A stretch of DNA of 64,000 nt from JAIBBD01 sp041390685 (GTDB taxonomy: Bacteria > Chloroflexota > Dehalococcoidia > UBA2979), in NCBI GenBank assembly GCA_041390685.1, contig JAWKPL010000001.1, forward strand, positions 2,418,001-2,482,000, read 5' to 3'. The translations under genes and the position numbers were made by a program. Shown one piece after another: positions 7,674-15,681 of this stretch (position 1 is its first letter; each line of letters starts with the position of its first letter). The notes under the pieces are model-generated. The model did no database searches. It saw only the letters and a program-made list of their open reading frames with translations, and had not been told where the DNA came from.

Positions 7674-8504
7674 TTAGCCCGTCACAGCCACGACCGCCAG
7701 TCGCGCAGCGACGAGTAGGAGCGCGCCACCGAGGACGCGGATAATCAGCGGCCCGTGTAGGCGCGCCGCGAAGTGCGCGCCTGCCTGCGCGCCGGCGACC
7801 GCGCCCACGGCGATCGCAAGCGCCTGCGCGAACGGCTCGCTCCAGGTCAGCGTCCCTGAGAAGACGTGCGTGGCCGTCGCCTCGAGGGCCGTTACCGCCA
7901 GTACGAAGTGACTCGTTGCCGCCGCGATGTGCACCGGGAAGTGCAGGATGATGGCCATGGCGGGGACGTGCACGATTCCGCCGCCGATCCCGAGCAGGCT
8001 CGCGAGGAAGCCGACCCCCAGGCTGATCGCCAGGCCCTGCCAGCGCCGGTAGGCATAGACGTAGGTGTGACCCTCGCGGTCGCGCATGAGCCGGCGCACG
8101 ACGCCGCGCCCGGTCAGTGGATCGCGGACAGCGGTGACGCCGCGCCGGGGGAACACCAGGAAGGCGCCCACGGCCGCGAGCACCAGCGCGAACAGCGCGT
8201 CGAACGCGCGCCTCGGGACCTCGCCCACGAGCAACGCACCCGCGATCGAGCCGGGAAGGGTTGCGAGCGCGAACCAGGCGCCGCTCGCAACGTCGACCCG
8301 CCGCTGACGCGCGTACGCGGCCGTGCCGGATGTCGCGTTGGCCAGCACGACCAGGAGGGACATCGAGGTGATGGTCCCCGGATCGCGGCCGGGGTAGAGC
8401 AGCAGCAGTACCGGGACGAGCAGAAAGCCGCCGCCCGCCCCCACGAGGGTCCCGAATCCACCGACGAGCACGCCCAGGACAATCAGGGCGGCGTACTGGA
8501 TCAA
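7674..8504 (-). CDS. TauE/SafE family (TSUP) anion exporter
   Basis: This 276-residue membrane protein has the internally repeated architecture of TauE/SafE proteins, which export sulfite or other organosulfur/organic anions. Each half contains the hallmark glycine-rich motif: GTLVGAGGGFLLVPVLLLL near residues 19-37 and GFLASLLGIGGGIVHVPAM near 163-182. About eight membrane helices are visible, with a charged loop at residues 115-150. The reading frame begins with TTG at 8504 and no better start is apparent. The divergent neighbour is a small hypothetical gene. The substrate cannot be determined. Confidence 0.88.
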   Translation of the reverse strand: MIQYAALIVLGVLVGGFGTLVGAGGGFLLVPVLLLLYPGRDPGTITSMSLLVVLANATSGTAAYARQRRVDVASGAWFALATLPGSIAGALLVGEVPRRAFDALFALVLAAVGAFLVFPRRGVTAVRDPLTGRGVVRRLMRDREGHTYVYAYRRWQGLAISLGVGFLASLLGIGGGIVHVPAMAIILHFPVHIAAATSHFVLAVTALEATATHVFSGTLTWSEPFAQALAIAVGAVAGAQAGAHFAARLHGPLIIRVLGGALLLVAARLAVVAVTG

Positions 8505-8558
8505 GCGCGTGTCCCGTCAGCCGAGAGCGATGGAGCGACCTACGACGCATTCGAGTGG

Positions 8559-8564
8559 TATAGT
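8559..8564 (+). promoter_or_regulatory. -10 box of leaderless small gene
   Basis: TATAGT ends 7 nt before the ATG at 8572. There is no SD, so the mRNA probably starts at or next to the start codon. Confidence 0.5.
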
Positions 8565-8571
8565 CGCGCCC

Positions 8572-8775
8572 ATGAAATGGTACTTCGATCCCGAACAGCG
8601 TCTGTATTGGTCTCTTGGTGACGGAGATGACGAGATCTTCCTCCGTCAGGACTTCGTCCAGGGCAACGAGATGGCCGCCATCATGTCCGGCGTGAACCTC
8701 CAGGGTATCGAAGATGCTGAGGAGAAGCCGGTGCCGCGCATGCCCGCCGACCACGAGGTGCGTGGGGCCCAGTAG
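8572..8775 (+). CDS. small hypothetical protein, 67 residues
   Basis: I do not recognise this protein. It starts MKWYFDPEQRLYWSLGDGDD, is acidic and aromatic-rich, and contains one cysteine-free hydrophobic strand pattern (FLRQDFVQGNEMAAIMSGVNL). It ends in a short proline-rich tail (EEKPVPRMPADH). Support for it being a real gene comes from the precisely placed TATAGT box, from ATG use, and from codon use like that of its neighbours. It lies between divergent TauE and downstream rarA. The coding frame has no signal peptide or membrane segment, so a cytosolic protein is expected. Confidence 0.6.
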   Translation: MKWYFDPEQRLYWSLGDGDDEIFLRQDFVQGNEMAAIMSGVNLQGIEDAEEKPVPRMPADHEVRGAQ

Positions 8776-8846
8776 TCCGTTCCTCTCCTCCCGCCGTCTG
8801 CCCGTGCCCCCGCCCACCGGGGGCACGATTGTCTTCAGGGATCGCC

Positions 8847-8852
8847 TACACT
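8847..8852 (+). promoter_or_regulatory. -10 box of leaderless rarA
   Basis: TACACT is followed by six bases and then the rarA ATG at 8859. There is no SD. Confidence 0.45.
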
Positions 8853-8858
8853 CGGACG

Positions 8859-10205
8859 ATGCCCGCGCCGCGACGCCGCCCTCCTGCCCAGCCGGCGCTG
8901 TTCGCCGAGCCCGGCCCCGAGTCGCCACCTGACCCCTCCGCGCCGCTTGCCGCACGCATGCGCCCGCGCGATCTCGATGAGTTCGTGGGACAGGAGCACG
9001 TGCTGGGGCCTGGCCGGCCGTTGCGCCTGCTCGTCGAGCGTGACGAGGTGCCGTCGATGATCCTCTGGGGGCCGCCCGGTTCCGGGAAGACCACCCTCGC
9101 CTCGGTCGTCGCGCGACGCACGCGACGGCACTTCGTACGCCTGTCGGCCGTCTCATCCGGGGTCGCGGATCTTCGTCGGGCGGTGACCGAAGCGGAGCAG
9201 CGAGCACGCGCGACCGGCGTCGCCACCATCGTCTTCATCGATGAGATCCATCGCTTCAACCGTGCGCAGCAGGACGCGTTGCTGCCGTATGTCGAGGACG
9301 GGACGATCACCCTGATCGGGGCGACCACCGAGAATCCGTCCTTCGAGGTCGTGGCGCCCCTGCTCTCGCGCAGTCGCGTGGTGCGCCTCGAGGCCCTCGC
9401 GCCGGAGGCGGTTGCCCGTATCGTGGAGCGAGCGCTCGACGACGAGGAGCGCGGCCTGGGCGGTCGCGGCATCGCGCTCGCCGACGACGCGTGCTCGGCG
9501 CTCGTCGCGTTCGCGAGCGGGGACGCGCGTGCCGCGCTCACGGTCCTGGAGATCGCCGCCGGGCTGGCCGAAGGGCACGCGGACGGGCGCCGTCTGATCA
9601 CCGCGGCGCTCGTCGAGGCTGCGGCGCAGCAGCGAACGCTGCGCTACGACCGCGCCGGAGACGCGCACTACGACACCATCTCCGCGTATAGCAAGTCAGT
9701 CCGCGGATCGGACGTGGATGGCGCTCTGTACTGGTTGGCGCGGCTCCTCGAGGCGGGCGAAGACCCGCTGTTCGTCGCCCGCCGCATCGTCATCCTGGCG
9801 GCGGAGGACGTTGGACTCGCCGATCCGCAGGCGTTGCCGCTCGCGGTGGCCGCGCAGCAGGCAGCCCATCTCCTCGGCATGCCGGAAGCGGCGCTTCCGC
9901 TCGCCGAGGTGACCGTCTACCTCGCCCGCGCTCCCAAGTCGAACTCCGCGTACGCGGCCTATCAGCGGGCGCGGGAGGACGTGGAGCGCTCACGCAACGA
10001 GCCCGTGCCGCTGCATCTCAGGAACGCGGCTACCGGCTTGATGCGGTCGATGGGGTACGGGGCGGGGTATCAGTACGCGCACGACTACCCGGGACATGTA
10101 GCGCAGGGACAGACGTACCGTCCTCCCTCGGTGGAGGGCCACCGCTACTACGAGGCGAGCGGGCTGGGCGACGAGGGCCGGCGCGCGGTGTCCGAGGAGC
10201 GGTGA
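8859..10205 (+). CDS. rarA: replication-associated recombination protein A (AAA+ ATPase)
   Basis: RarA (MgsA) is a clamp-loader-like AAA+ ATPase that acts at stalled replication forks. The 448-residue protein has Walker A GPPGSGKTT (residues 71-79), Walker B with IVFIDEIHRFN, sensor-1 IGATTENPSFEV, and the C-terminal tetramerisation region (EDVGLADPQAL, APKSNSAY, MGYGAGYQYAHDYPGHV). The N-terminal tail contains QPALF (residues 11-15), which resembles the QxxLF peptides that bind the beta sliding clamp. The ATG at 8859 gives the family-typical N-terminus; an upstream TTG at 8829 is less likely. It is followed on the other strand by a tRNA-Leu. Confidence 0.93.
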   Translation: MPAPRRRPPAQPALFAEPGPESPPDPSAPLAARMRPRDLDEFVGQEHVLGPGRPLRLLVERDEVPSMILWGPPGSGKTTLASVVARRTRRHFVRLSAVSSGVADLRRAVTEAEQRARATGVATIVFIDEIHRFNRAQQDALLPYVEDGTITLIGATTENPSFEVVAPLLSRSRVVRLEALAPEAVARIVERALDDEERGLGGRGIALADDACSALVAFASGDARAALTVLEIAAGLAEGHADGRRLITAALVEAAAQQRTLRYDRAGDAHYDTISAYSKSVRGSDVDGALYWLARLLEAGEDPLFVARRIVILAAEDVGLADPQALPLAVAAQQAAHLLGMPEAALPLAEVTVYLARAPKSNSAYAAYQRAREDVERSRNEPVPLHLRNAATGLMRSMGYGAGYQYAHDYPGHVAQGQTYRPPSVEGHRYYEASGLGDEGRRAVSEER

Positions 10206-10218
10206 CCGGGGGCGGCAC

Positions 10219-10302
10219 TGGTACCGGGGGAGGGACTCGAACCCTCACGCCTTGCGGCCGCGGAGTTTAAGTCCGCTGCGTCTGCCGTTCCGCCACCCCG
10301 GC
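10219..10302 (-). tRNA. tRNA-Leu (anticodon UAA)
   Basis: An 84-nt class II tRNA read on the minus strand from 10302. The anticodon stem-loop GCGGA-CTTAAAC-TCCGC gives anticodon TAA. It has a long variable arm, a T-arm with GGTTCGAGTCC, and an encoded 3' CCA (10219-10221). The acceptor stem pairs 7/7 but its first pair is G1-U72 rather than G-C, which is unusual for tRNA-Leu. Confidence 0.95.
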
Positions 10303-10441
10303 CCGCGGACCACCTCGAGACGACCGAGGCGCGCCGCCTCCCGAGCGTAGCGCGTGACGCCCTCGATCGCGAGGCGACACGGCTTGCCTCCACGGTGTTT
10401 AATGCCGCGGACGGCCCGGATGGGTCGCGAGGAGGTACGAG

Positions 10442-11218
10442 ATGGCCGAGCTACGCGTCGAGGTCAGCGACTACATCGCGGTGGTGACGATGGACAACCC
10501 ACCGGTGAACGCCTTCAGCATGGACTGGAACTTCCAGGAGACGTTCGACGAACTCGGGGATCGGGACGATGTGCGCGTGGCGATCCTCACCGGGGCGGGC
10601 GATCGCATCTTCTGCGCCGGCGCGGACGTGCGGCGGGCAGCCGCCAACCTCGATGCCGGGCCGCCGCGGCCCGGCGAGCAGACTACCGGCTCGCGGCGCT
10701 CGCGGGAGAACTTCTATGTCGTCACGGAGTGCGCGGTCCCCGTGATCGGGGCCATCAACGGGCCGGCGCTCGGCGCCGGGCTGGCGTTGGCCGCGTCCTG
10801 CGACTACTTGATCGCCTCCGAGCGTGCAGTCTTCGGGCTTCCGGAGATCGATGTTGGGCTCCTCGGCGGGGCGCGCCACTTCATGCGGCTCTTCGGCAAC
10901 CAGCAGACGCGACGGGCGAACTTCACGGGCATCCGTCTCGACGCGCAGGAGGCGTACCGCCTCGGCGCGGTCATCAAGGTCGTACCGACGGATCAGCTCA
11001 TGGAAGCAGCACTCGAGGAAGCGCGCATCATCGCCGCCAAGATGCCCGTCGGCATCAAGATGGCGAAAGCGGCCCTCAACATGATCGAGGACATGGATCT
11101 CCGCAACGGATACCGCTTCGAGCAGACCCAGACGGCCATCCTCGTGAAGACTGAGGACGCCCAAGAGGCGAAGCGCGCGTTCGCCGAGAAGCGGCCGCCC
11201 GTGTTCCGGGGGCGCTGA
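10442..11218 (+). CDS. enoyl-CoA hydratase/isomerase (crotonase) family protein
   Basis: This 258-residue crotonase-fold protein is a cytosolic acyl-CoA enzyme. It has the oxyanion-hole segment CAGADVR (about residues 59-65) and the second segment INGPALGAGLALA (about 103-115). In true enoyl-CoA hydratases two glutamates do the chemistry. Here the first is replaced by alanine (GAGLALA instead of GGGcELA), while the second is kept in FGLPEID. So it may be an isomerase, dehydrochlorinase-like or hydrolase variant rather than a standard hydratase. SD GAGGAGG sits 7 nt from the ATG. It is transcribed toward an ABC permease gene on the opposite strand. Confidence 0.85.
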   Translation: MAELRVEVSDYIAVVTMDNPPVNAFSMDWNFQETFDELGDRDDVRVAILTGAGDRIFCAGADVRRAAANLDAGPPRPGEQTTGSRRSRENFYVVTECAVPVIGAINGPALGAGLALAASCDYLIASERAVFGLPEIDVGLLGGARHFMRLFGNQQTRRANFTGIRLDAQEAYRLGAVIKVVPTDQLMEAALEEARIIAAKMPVGIKMAKAALNMIEDMDLRNGYRFEQTQTAILVKTEDAQEAKRAFAEKRPPVFRGR

Positions 11219-11239
11219 GCGACGGAAGCAACAACGGAC

Positions 11240-11266
11240 GCGGGCGGCGGCACTGCGGCCGCCCGC
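11240..11266. terminator. bidirectional terminator
   Basis: GCGGGCGGC (11240-11248) pairs with GCCGCCCGC (11258-11266) between a crotonase gene and a convergent permease gene. Confidence 0.55.
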
Positions 11267-11270
11267 TGTC

Positions 11271-13583
11271 CTACTCGTACCGCAGCGCCTCGGCCACACG
11301 GACGCGCGCGGCTGCCGCTGCCGGGAACGCGCTCGCCACGGCGACCGTCGCCAGCGCAAGCGGCAGCAGCAAGGCCAGCCAGCCGATGCCAGGGAGCGCA
11401 CCGACGCCCGTCCCGATCCCGGCCGCGCTGGAGAGCACGTCGAACATGATCCGCGTCGCGACCAGGCCAAGCGGGATGCCGGACAGCGTTGCGAGTGCGG
11501 CGACGGCGATGCCGCCCGTGACCGTCGCGATGGTCAACTGCCGAGGCGTGAATCCGACCGTCTTGAGGATCGCCAGCTCGCGGCGTCGCTCACGGACGGC
11601 CAGGAGCAAATTCGAGGTGAGGTTGATGCCGGCGATGCCGAACAGCATAGCGTTCAAGCCGATCAGCAGTGGACGCCAGCTCTCGCGGAGGTCCGCCACC
11701 GTGTCGGCGAACACCTCTGCGTCCAGCTCGCCCCCCGATGCGGCCACGACGCGGTCGGCCACGGCGTGGGGATCCGCACCCGGTCGCAGACGCGCGTAGT
11801 AGTCCGTTGGCGGGTCGGTGATCGGGAAGGTGCCCGGGAGGGCAGCGAGCACGTCTCCCTCGGTGCTCGCGTAGACGCCGACGACCGTCACGGTCACGGC
11901 ATCGCTGGCTCCATGCTGGAGCGTCATCGTTTGCCCCGCCCTCGCGCCGGTGCGGCTGGCCAGCGCCGTGCTGACCACCACCTCGCCCGGCGCGGCCGGC
12001 ATCCGCCCCGCGCGCAGCGGCCAGCCATCGTCGGTGAGGTCGCCCTCGTAGACCAGGGCGCCGAATCCGAAGCGATCGATGCGCACGGCTGTCCCGTAGA
12101 CGGGCAGCACCGCCTCGATGTCGGGGTCGTCCGCGAGGATGCGCCGCGCCGTGGCGTCCTCGACCGTGTCGCGGTCGAAGCCGAGGTCGTACGGGGGACC
12201 GCCGATGACAGTCGGGTCCTTCATCGTCTTCGCGAAGGTCGCTTCGATCCCCAGCGTGAAGGTGGCAGTGATGACGGCCAGCACCAGCGCGACGAGCGTG
12301 AGCGCGGTGCGCGTCGGCCGCCGCGTGAGATCCACGACCCCCACCCGCACGGCGTGTGGCAGACGGAGGCCGGCGAGGGCGCCGCCGACCCTCGATACGC
12401 CCGAACGACCTGTGACGCCGCCGCGGTCGAACGCCGCGAGGGGACTCACGCGAGCGGCGCGCAGGCCGGGTACCAGCGTGAAGAGCGCGACGATCCCGAT
12501 CACCGCCGCGATGGGCATGAGGAGCGCGGGGGCCGAGAGTCGCGGTGACGCCGGTCCTCCGAGTACGTCGGCCGCCTGCGCGAGGAACACAGGCGCGAGC
12601 GCCAGCCCGAGCGCGCCGCCGGCCACGCTCGCTACGCTCGCCAGCGCGATGTTCTGGAGCAGCAGCGTGCCCGTGACCTGCCACGGCGTGAAGCCGATCG
12701 ACTTCAGGACGCCGATGTCACGCGACTGCGAGAGGACCTGCCCCCCCACCGCGTTCGCGACGATCAGTCCGGACGCCAGGAGCGCGAACACGCTGAACAC
12801 TCGCAAGAAGATGAGATTGAACTGGTTGGCCTCCTCGATGTTCCGCTCGATATCGTCGGCCCCGCGCACATTGAAGTCGCCATGCACGTCGGAGCGCAAA
12901 GCTTCGAAGAAGGCCAGCAGCGGGACTCCCGGAGCCAGCCGCACGCCGACGCGCAACGTATGCTCCTGATCGTTCCCGAAGGCGATCCCCGGATGGAGCT
13001 CACGAAGCGTCTCCGGGAGAACGTACGCGAATGCGGGGTCGTTCAGAGGGTCAGGGGCGCGGCTGGCTGTCACGGCGAACCCCACGACGGTGAACTCGAC
13101 AGGGCCCTCGACCCGCAGGAGCGACACCTGCTGGCCCACCCGCAGGTCCAGCAGCTGCGCCGCGCCCGCGTCCAGGACGAGTTCGCGCCCGCCGCCTGCT
13201 GCCAACCACCGCCCCGTGGTCACGACCGGATGGTCGAACGCCGGCAGCGTCGGGCCGAGGCCGACGAGCGCGACCTGCCGTTTCACGCTGCCGTTTCGGA
13301 TGCCCTGGTTCTCCCATGACACCGGATACGGCTCACCCACGTCCTGCACCTGTGGCAGCGAGCGCAGCTGTGTGAGGTCGGCCGGTGAGGTGAACGTCAC
13401 CCATGCGTCCGCGCCGTTGCTGCGCTCACGCAACCGCTCATACGGGAGTTGTGCGCTCGCCCGCAGGTTGGTCGAGAGCGACAGCGTGGCCGCTGCGGCG
13501 GCGATGACGAGGAACGCCAGCACGGTTTGCAGCTTGCGGCCGCGCAGGTCGGCGCGTGCCTTGCGCCAGGTCGATCGCCACAT
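11271..13583 (-). CDS. ABC transporter permease, double FtsX/MacB-type
   Basis: This 770-residue permease is of the FtsX/MacB superfamily (type VII ABC). It has two copies of the extracytoplasmic MacB_PCD-like region plus FtsX-like four-helix bundle: one at roughly residues 15-400 and another at about 420-770. The first helix is LQTVLAFLVIAAAAATL (about 18-36). Each FtsX bundle contains the ...LKSIGFTPWQVT.../...LKTVGFTPRQLT... coupling-helix pattern. Such permeases, with a single ATPase, export lipoproteins, peptides or antibiotics, or transmit mechanical force. It starts with ATG two bases after the stop codon of the ATPase gene, so the two are translated together under the PadR regulator. 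Confidence 0.9.
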   Translation of the reverse strand: MWRSTWRKARADLRGRKLQTVLAFLVIAAAAATLSLSTNLRASAQLPYERLRERSNGADAWVTFTSPADLTQLRSLPQVQDVGEPYPVSWENQGIRNGSVKRQVALVGLGPTLPAFDHPVVTTGRWLAAGGGRELVLDAGAAQLLDLRVGQQVSLLRVEGPVEFTVVGFAVTASRAPDPLNDPAFAYVLPETLRELHPGIAFGNDQEHTLRVGVRLAPGVPLLAFFEALRSDVHGDFNVRGADDIERNIEEANQFNLIFLRVFSVFALLASGLIVANAVGGQVLSQSRDIGVLKSIGFTPWQVTGTLLLQNIALASVASVAGGALGLALAPVFLAQAADVLGGPASPRLSAPALLMPIAAVIGIVALFTLVPGLRAARVSPLAAFDRGGVTGRSGVSRVGGALAGLRLPHAVRVGVVDLTRRPTRTALTLVALVLAVITATFTLGIEATFAKTMKDPTVIGGPPYDLGFDRDTVEDATARRILADDPDIEAVLPVYGTAVRIDRFGFGALVYEGDLTDDGWPLRAGRMPAAPGEVVVSTALASRTGARAGQTMTLQHGASDAVTVTVVGVYASTEGDVLAALPGTFPITDPPTDYYARLRPGADPHAVADRVVAASGGELDAEVFADTVADLRESWRPLLIGLNAMLFGIAGINLTSNLLLAVRERRRELAILKTVGFTPRQLTIATVTGGIAVAALATLSGIPLGLVATRIMFDVLSSAAGIGTGVGALPGIGWLALLLPLALATVAVASAFPAAAAARVRVAEALRYE

Positions 13584-13585
13584 CG

Positions 13586-14326
13586 TCAGTCCTCCACAGT
13601 CACGAGCGTGCGGAGCAGGTCGCTCGAAGGGCGACGCCCCTCGAGGTGGCTCTCGCCGACGACGCTGCCGTCGCGCATTCGCACCACGCGATCGGCGCGG
13701 CTCGCCACGTTTGGGTCATGCGTGACTAGCACCACCGTCTGCCCCCGCGCGTGGTACTCCCGGAGCATCTCCAGCACCTCTCGCGTGCTCTGCGAGTCGA
13801 GGTTTCCGGTCGGCTCGTCAGCGATGAGCAGGGCTGGCTCGTTGATCAACGCGCGAGCGAGCGCGACGCGTTGTTGCTGGCCACCCGAGATCCGGCCCGG
13901 CGGCATCACCGCCTGCGCCTCGATTCCCAACTGCCGCGAGAGCTCGCGACGCCGGCGCCGGGCCTCCTCGGTCGAGTGCCCGGCCAGCAGCGCGGGCAGT
14001 TCGATGTTCTCGGCGACGGACATGTTGGATATGAGGTTGAACGACTGGAACACGTAGCCGATGTGGCGGCGCCGCAGCATGGCCCAGGCTGCTTCGCTCA
14101 ACCCGTCGACTCGCCGGCCATCGAAGTGGATCTCGCCCCCGGTCGGGGAGTCGAGGCCTCCCAGGAGATGGAGCAGTGTCGACTTCCCGCACCCGCTCGG
14201 GCCCATGATGGCGAGGAACTCCCCGCGGCGTACGTCGAGGTCGACGCCGCGCAGTGCTGGCACGTCCTCATCGAACGCTCGATAGGTCTTGGCGAGCGCA
14301 ACCGTCCGTACCAACCGCTCGGTCAT
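13586..14326 (-). CDS. ABC transporter ATP-binding protein (LolD/MacB type)
   Basis: This 246-residue cytosolic ATPase energises the adjacent FtsX-type permease. It contains Walker A GPSGCGKST, the Q-loop FQSFNL, signature ISGGQQQRVALARAL, Walker B LLIADEPTGNLD and the switch histidine in VLVTHD. The ADEPTGNLD form is typical of the LolD/MacB/FtsE branch. The ATG at 14326 overlaps the TGA of the padR gene as ATGA, showing translational coupling. Forms an operon padR-ATPase-permease. Confidence 0.93.
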   Translation of the reverse strand: MTERLVRTVALAKTYRAFDEDVPALRGVDLDVRRGEFLAIMGPSGCGKSTLLHLLGGLDSPTGGEIHFDGRRVDGLSEAAWAMLRRRHIGYVFQSFNLISNMSVAENIELPALLAGHSTEEARRRRRELSRQLGIEAQAVMPPGRISGGQQQRVALARALINEPALLIADEPTGNLDSQSTREVLEMLREYHARGQTVVLVTHDPNVASRADRVVRMRDGSVVGESHLEGRRPSSDLLRTLVTVED

Positions 14327-14847
14327 CACAGCCCTCCATCTCGCAGGCGGTCCTCGCAGAGGTCGATCCAGCGGAGATCGGCCTGCAGGTGCAGGACCGC
14401 ACCGTCGATCAGTAATTGCATGGTCGCCTCCGGGCGGTCGCTCCCGCTCAGCAGGTCGTTGAGATCGCGGAGTTCCTGCAGCACCAGCGCCCGCTGGCGG
14501 TCGAGGACCTCCGCCGGAGCTACGAGCCCGGCTGTGCCCGCCAGCACGAGCTTGAGGAAGAAGTCGTCGCGGAGGCGGATGCCGGTGGATGGCTCGCTGA
14601 GCCACTGCTCGATCTCGCGCCGGCCGGCCGCGGTGATCTCGTACAGGTGCCGCGCCGGTGCCTCACCCGTTTCGACCACACCACGGCGCTGCGCCAGTCC
14701 GTCGCGCTCGAGCCGCTGGAGGGTGCTGTAGACCTGTCCAACGTTTACGGGCGGGCGGAACGGAGCGAAGCGCGCCTCGAAGCGCTGCTTCAGCTCGTAT
14801 CCGTGTGCCGGCGCGGTGGCCAGGAGAGCCAGCAGGGGATATTTCAC
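14326..14847 (-). CDS. PadR family transcriptional regulator
   Basis: PadR-family proteins are winged-helix repressors that often control multidrug or FtsX-type ABC exporters. The 173-residue protein shows the family N-terminus MKYPLLALLATAPAHGYELKQRFE, the wing region VYSTLQRLERDGLAQRR and RHLYEITAAGRREIEQWL, and a long C-terminal dimerisation helix. The start is a GTG at 14847 with no SD. A TATGTA hexamer 10 nt upstream suggests a near-leaderless mRNA. A large palindrome directly upstream (14857-14890) is the likely operator, implying autoregulation of the whole three-gene operon. The inducer is unknown. Confidence 0.9.
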   Translation of the reverse strand: MKYPLLALLATAPAHGYELKQRFEARFAPFRPPVNVGQVYSTLQRLERDGLAQRRGVVETGEAPARHLYEITAAGRREIEQWLSEPSTGIRLRDDFFLKLVLAGTAGLVAPAEVLDRQRALVLQELRDLNDLLSGSDRPEATMQLLIDGAVLHLQADLRWIDLCEDRLRDGGL

Positions 14848-14856
14848 GTGCGCGAC

Positions 14857-14890
14857 CTACATACCACGTATCTAGATACGGAGTATGTAG
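14857..14890. promoter_or_regulatory. PadR operator: 34-bp nested palindrome
   Basis: Outer arms CTACATAC (14857-14864) and GTATGTAG (14883-14890) and inner arms CGTATC and GATACG are centred on TA; only the two 2-base spacers break symmetry. It starts 10 bp upstream of the padR start codon and contains the likely -10 box, so binding would block transcription. Confidence 0.75.
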
Positions 14891-14964
14891 CTGACCAGTC
14901 GTCGCGATGTCAAGCGATTGTGGGCACGGATTCGGCCGTATGCTGATGGCGAGAGGTGGGGATG

Positions 14965-15204
14965 ATGGCGGCTGAGCCGCAGCCGGACTCAGGGTCGCAA
15001 GACGAGGCAGCGCGCTGGGACGCGCCGGTGCGGTACCTGCGCGGCTATCCCGAGGTCGATCTCGGACCGCGAGGCTTCCCGTTCTACATCTGCGAGCGCT
15101 GTGGCGCTCCCCTGCAGGGACTCCCGCGCACGTCGGGAGATGGGGTCATGCTGGTCTGTATCTGGGGGTGCGGACAGCGATTCTGGGTGGATGACCAGCG
15201 CTGA
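14965..15204 (+). CDS. small Cys-containing protein, possible zinc ribbon
   Basis: I do not recognise this 79-residue protein. The C-terminal half has paired cysteines, ICERCGAPL and LVCIWGCGQRFW, spaced like a minimal zinc ribbon (CxxC ... CxxxC). The N-terminal half is acidic and hydrophilic, and no membrane segment is seen. Three in-frame starts lie close together (GTG 14956, ATG 14962, ATG 14965); I prefer 14965 because GAGGTG lies about 6 nt upstream. It is divergent from the padR operon, and its stop codon overlaps a terminator stem. Confidence 0.55.
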   Translation: MAAEPQPDSGSQDEAARWDAPVRYLRGYPEVDLGPRGFPFYICERCGAPLQGLPRTSGDGVMLVCIWGCGQRFWVDDQR

Positions 15205-15230
15205 GACCCGGCGCCGCGACGCCGGGTCTC
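15203..15230. terminator. bidirectional terminator overlapping the upstream stop codon
   Basis: GAGACCCGGCG (15203-15213), six-base loop, CGCCGGGTCTC (15220-15230): an 11-bp perfect stem between the zinc-ribbon-like gene and the convergent MaoC gene. Confidence 0.75.
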
Positions 15231-15240
15231 AGCAGCCGTC

Positions 15241-15681
15241 CTAACCCTGCCGTGGCAGTTCGACGACGGCGACGCCCTGGAGCGGCCGCTCACCACGGTC
15301 GTTCTCGAGGTACACGTCGAGTTTGACGACACCCGCGCCGTCCTGCTCCTCGGTGTCGGTGATCAGACCGAGGGCCCGCAGCTGGTCCCCGTGCTCGACG
15401 GGGCGACGGAAGTCCACGTCGATCGTGCGCAGCTTCCCCTGCGGCCCCATCCAGTCGGTGACCAGGCGGGTGAGAATGCACATGCTCATCACGCCTGGCA
15501 CGATCGGCTTCCGCATCCCGACAGACTCGGCGCCCTCCTGGCTGGTGAACCGACCGGCCGCCGCTCCTGCGCCACCCATGTTCATGTCGACGTACGCCGC
15601 CACGTGGTCGGTCTCGGCAAGCCAGGACTCTTCGAACTCGTCCCCGGGGTCGACCTCCTCGAAGTAGGGCTGATTAGCCAC
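15241..15681 (-). CDS. MaoC-like hot-dog dehydratase subunit (HadB-like)
   Basis: This 146-residue single hot-dog domain protein is of the MaoC/(R)-hydratase family, which hydrates or dehydrates (3R)-hydroxyacyl thioesters. The segment IVPGVMSMCILTRLVTDWMG matches the hot-dog helix of this family, followed by strands (TIDVDFRRPVEHGDQL). Its start overlaps the end of the upstream gene by 8 bases, and the two partners are of HadA and HadB size (155 and 146 residues). In mycobacteria such pairs form a heterodimer in which one subunit is catalytic and the other binds the acyl chain. The Asp/His pair of the R-hydratase motif is not obvious, so which subunit is catalytic is uncertain. Confidence 0.78.
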   Translation of the reverse strand: MANQPYFEEVDPGDEFEESWLAETDHVAAYVDMNMGGAGAAAGRFTSQEGAESVGMRKPIVPGVMSMCILTRLVTDWMGPQGKLRTIDVDFRRPVEHGDQLRALGLITDTEEQDGAGVVKLDVYLENDRGERPLQGVAVVELPRQG

